Source: Flavobacterium sp. UBA6135 (GTDB lineage: Bacteria; Bacteroidota; Bacteroidia; Flavobacteriales; Flavobacteriaceae). From it: a DNA stretch of 64,000 bases. The position numbers were made by a program, and so were the translations under genes. Position 1 is the first letter of the stretch. Every line of letters starts with the position of its first letter. Location of the stretch: the NCBI RefSeq assembly GCF_002428305.1, contig NZ_DIVJ01000039.1:29599-93598 (forward strand), written 5' to 3'. A model generated the notes under the pieces. The model was not told the origin of the DNA. It made no database searches and saw only the letters and a program-made list of their open reading frames with translations. This document shows positions 63,746 to 64,000 of the stretch, piece after piece.

Positions 63746-63773
63746 AATTCCCTTCCTTTTGGAGGGGAATTTT
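63746..63773. terminator. Bidirectional terminator between lipoprotein and HAD genes
   Basis: AATTCCCTTCC, TTTT loop, GGAGGGGAATT (one wobble) followed by T on the plus strand. It lies 11 bases after the lipoprotein stop and 1 base from the HAD stop on the other strand. Confidence 0.8.
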
Positions 63774-64000
63774 ATTTAATGTTCAGAATTCTCTCAAAAT
63801 TCAATTCCCTAAAGTGACTTATCACTTGATCAGCCAGACTATAATCCTGTAGTTTAGAATTCACACTATCATAACCAATACAATAAATTTCAGCCGCTTT
63901 TGCAGCTAAAATTCCGTTGGTACTATCTTCAATTACAATACAATTTCTTACCGGTGTTTTGGCTAATTCCGCTGCTTTCAAAAAAATAGCCGGATGCGGT
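63772..64000 (-). CDS. HAD family hydrolase, 3' part only
   Basis: The frame stays open to the window edge, so the N-terminus is missing. The visible part reads PHPAIFLKAAELAKTP, then IVIEDSTNGILAAKAA (motif IV acidic residues) and GYDSVNSKLQDYSLADQVI. This matches beta-phosphoglucomutase/phosphatase-like HAD proteins of the KPHPxxFLxAAE type. The substrate cannot be told from this part. Confidence 0.85.
   Translation of the reverse strand, partial: PHPAIFLKAAELAKTPVRNCIVIEDSTNGILAAKAAEIYCIGYDSVNSKLQDYSLADQVISHFRELNFERILNIK

Noticed and set aside
1..64000. CRISPR arrays, insertion sequences, prophage or conjugative genes
   Set aside because: No repeated 25-40 bp units with spacers, no transposase or integrase motifs, and no phage structural genes were found on either strand.

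Overview
The window looks like a chromosomal segment of a Flavobacteriaceae member (Bacteroidota), probably Flavobacterium or a close relative. The reasons are: low GC with tightly packed genes; repeated Bacteroidota-type -7 boxes (TAnnTTTG) a short way upstream of genes, with no consistent Shine-Dalgarno; menaquinone rather than ubiquinone biosynthesis; many SPI and lipoprotein signals; TonB-dependent and OMP85-like outer membrane proteins; a fused CcsBA; and a fused 2-oxoacid dehydrogenase E1. About 54 protein genes are supported. I saw no rRNA, tRNA, CRISPR array, insertion sequence or prophage, and no gene-free stretch longer than about 190 bases.

Layout. 0-9.2 kb: an O/P-type porin diverges from prmA-clpS-sterol desaturase family gene, then a 938-aa membrane-spanning regulator, then SIMPL, rhomboid and LpxL-like genes. 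9.2-15.3 kb: PLP desulfurase family, an unusual exported peptide deformylase, glmM, a DUF479 protein and a lipoprotein gamma-glutamyltransferase. 15.3-22.5 kb: ClC transporter, a Fic protein behind a palindromic operator candidate, a free-standing UvrD/CarD-like Tudor-type protein divergent from uvrA, and a LOG-family protein. 22.5-29.7 kb: an M1-like pseudo-peptidase with a beta-rich C-terminus, fused E1 dehydrogenase, M23 peptidase and two small proteins. 29.7-35.3 kb: a minus-strand menaquinone operon menB-bPH-bPH-menA-UPF0173-menC. 35.4-40.8 kb: small envelope proteins, a serine hydrolase, a CvfB-like RNA-binding protein, menD and a GNAT. 40.9-44.7 kb: ccsBA and a glutathione peroxidase lipoprotein.

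44.8-50.6 kb: a compact plus-strand operon DUF2520-kdsC-UbiA-maf-mscS-OMP85-like, with a well-formed -33/-7 promoter, then a small secreted protein. 50.7-57.5 kb: an exported PIG-L deacetylase, a 35-aa membrane microprotein, an SSS symporter and a TonB-dependent receptor, closely spaced and closed by a strong terminator; together they could release, import and process one substrate. 57.5-62.5 kb: a DUF2911 protein divergent from a light-associated cluster (SRPBCC, SDR, class I photolyase, divergent photolyase/cryptochrome), with four GTTTAA hexamers at exact 10-bp spacing before the photolyase. 62.5-64 kb: an SDR gene split at a ten-adenine tract, a small lipoprotein and the 3' part of a HAD hydrolase.

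Most of the window is conserved housekeeping and envelope content. No obvious defence island or mobile region is present. The best candidates for undescribed biology are the Tudor-type protein beside uvrA, the 35-aa microprotein in the PIG-L/symporter/receptor operon, the exported deformylase, the Fic operator, and the light cluster with its phased repeats and atypical SDR and cryptochrome-like members. All functional statements come from reading motifs; no database search was run.
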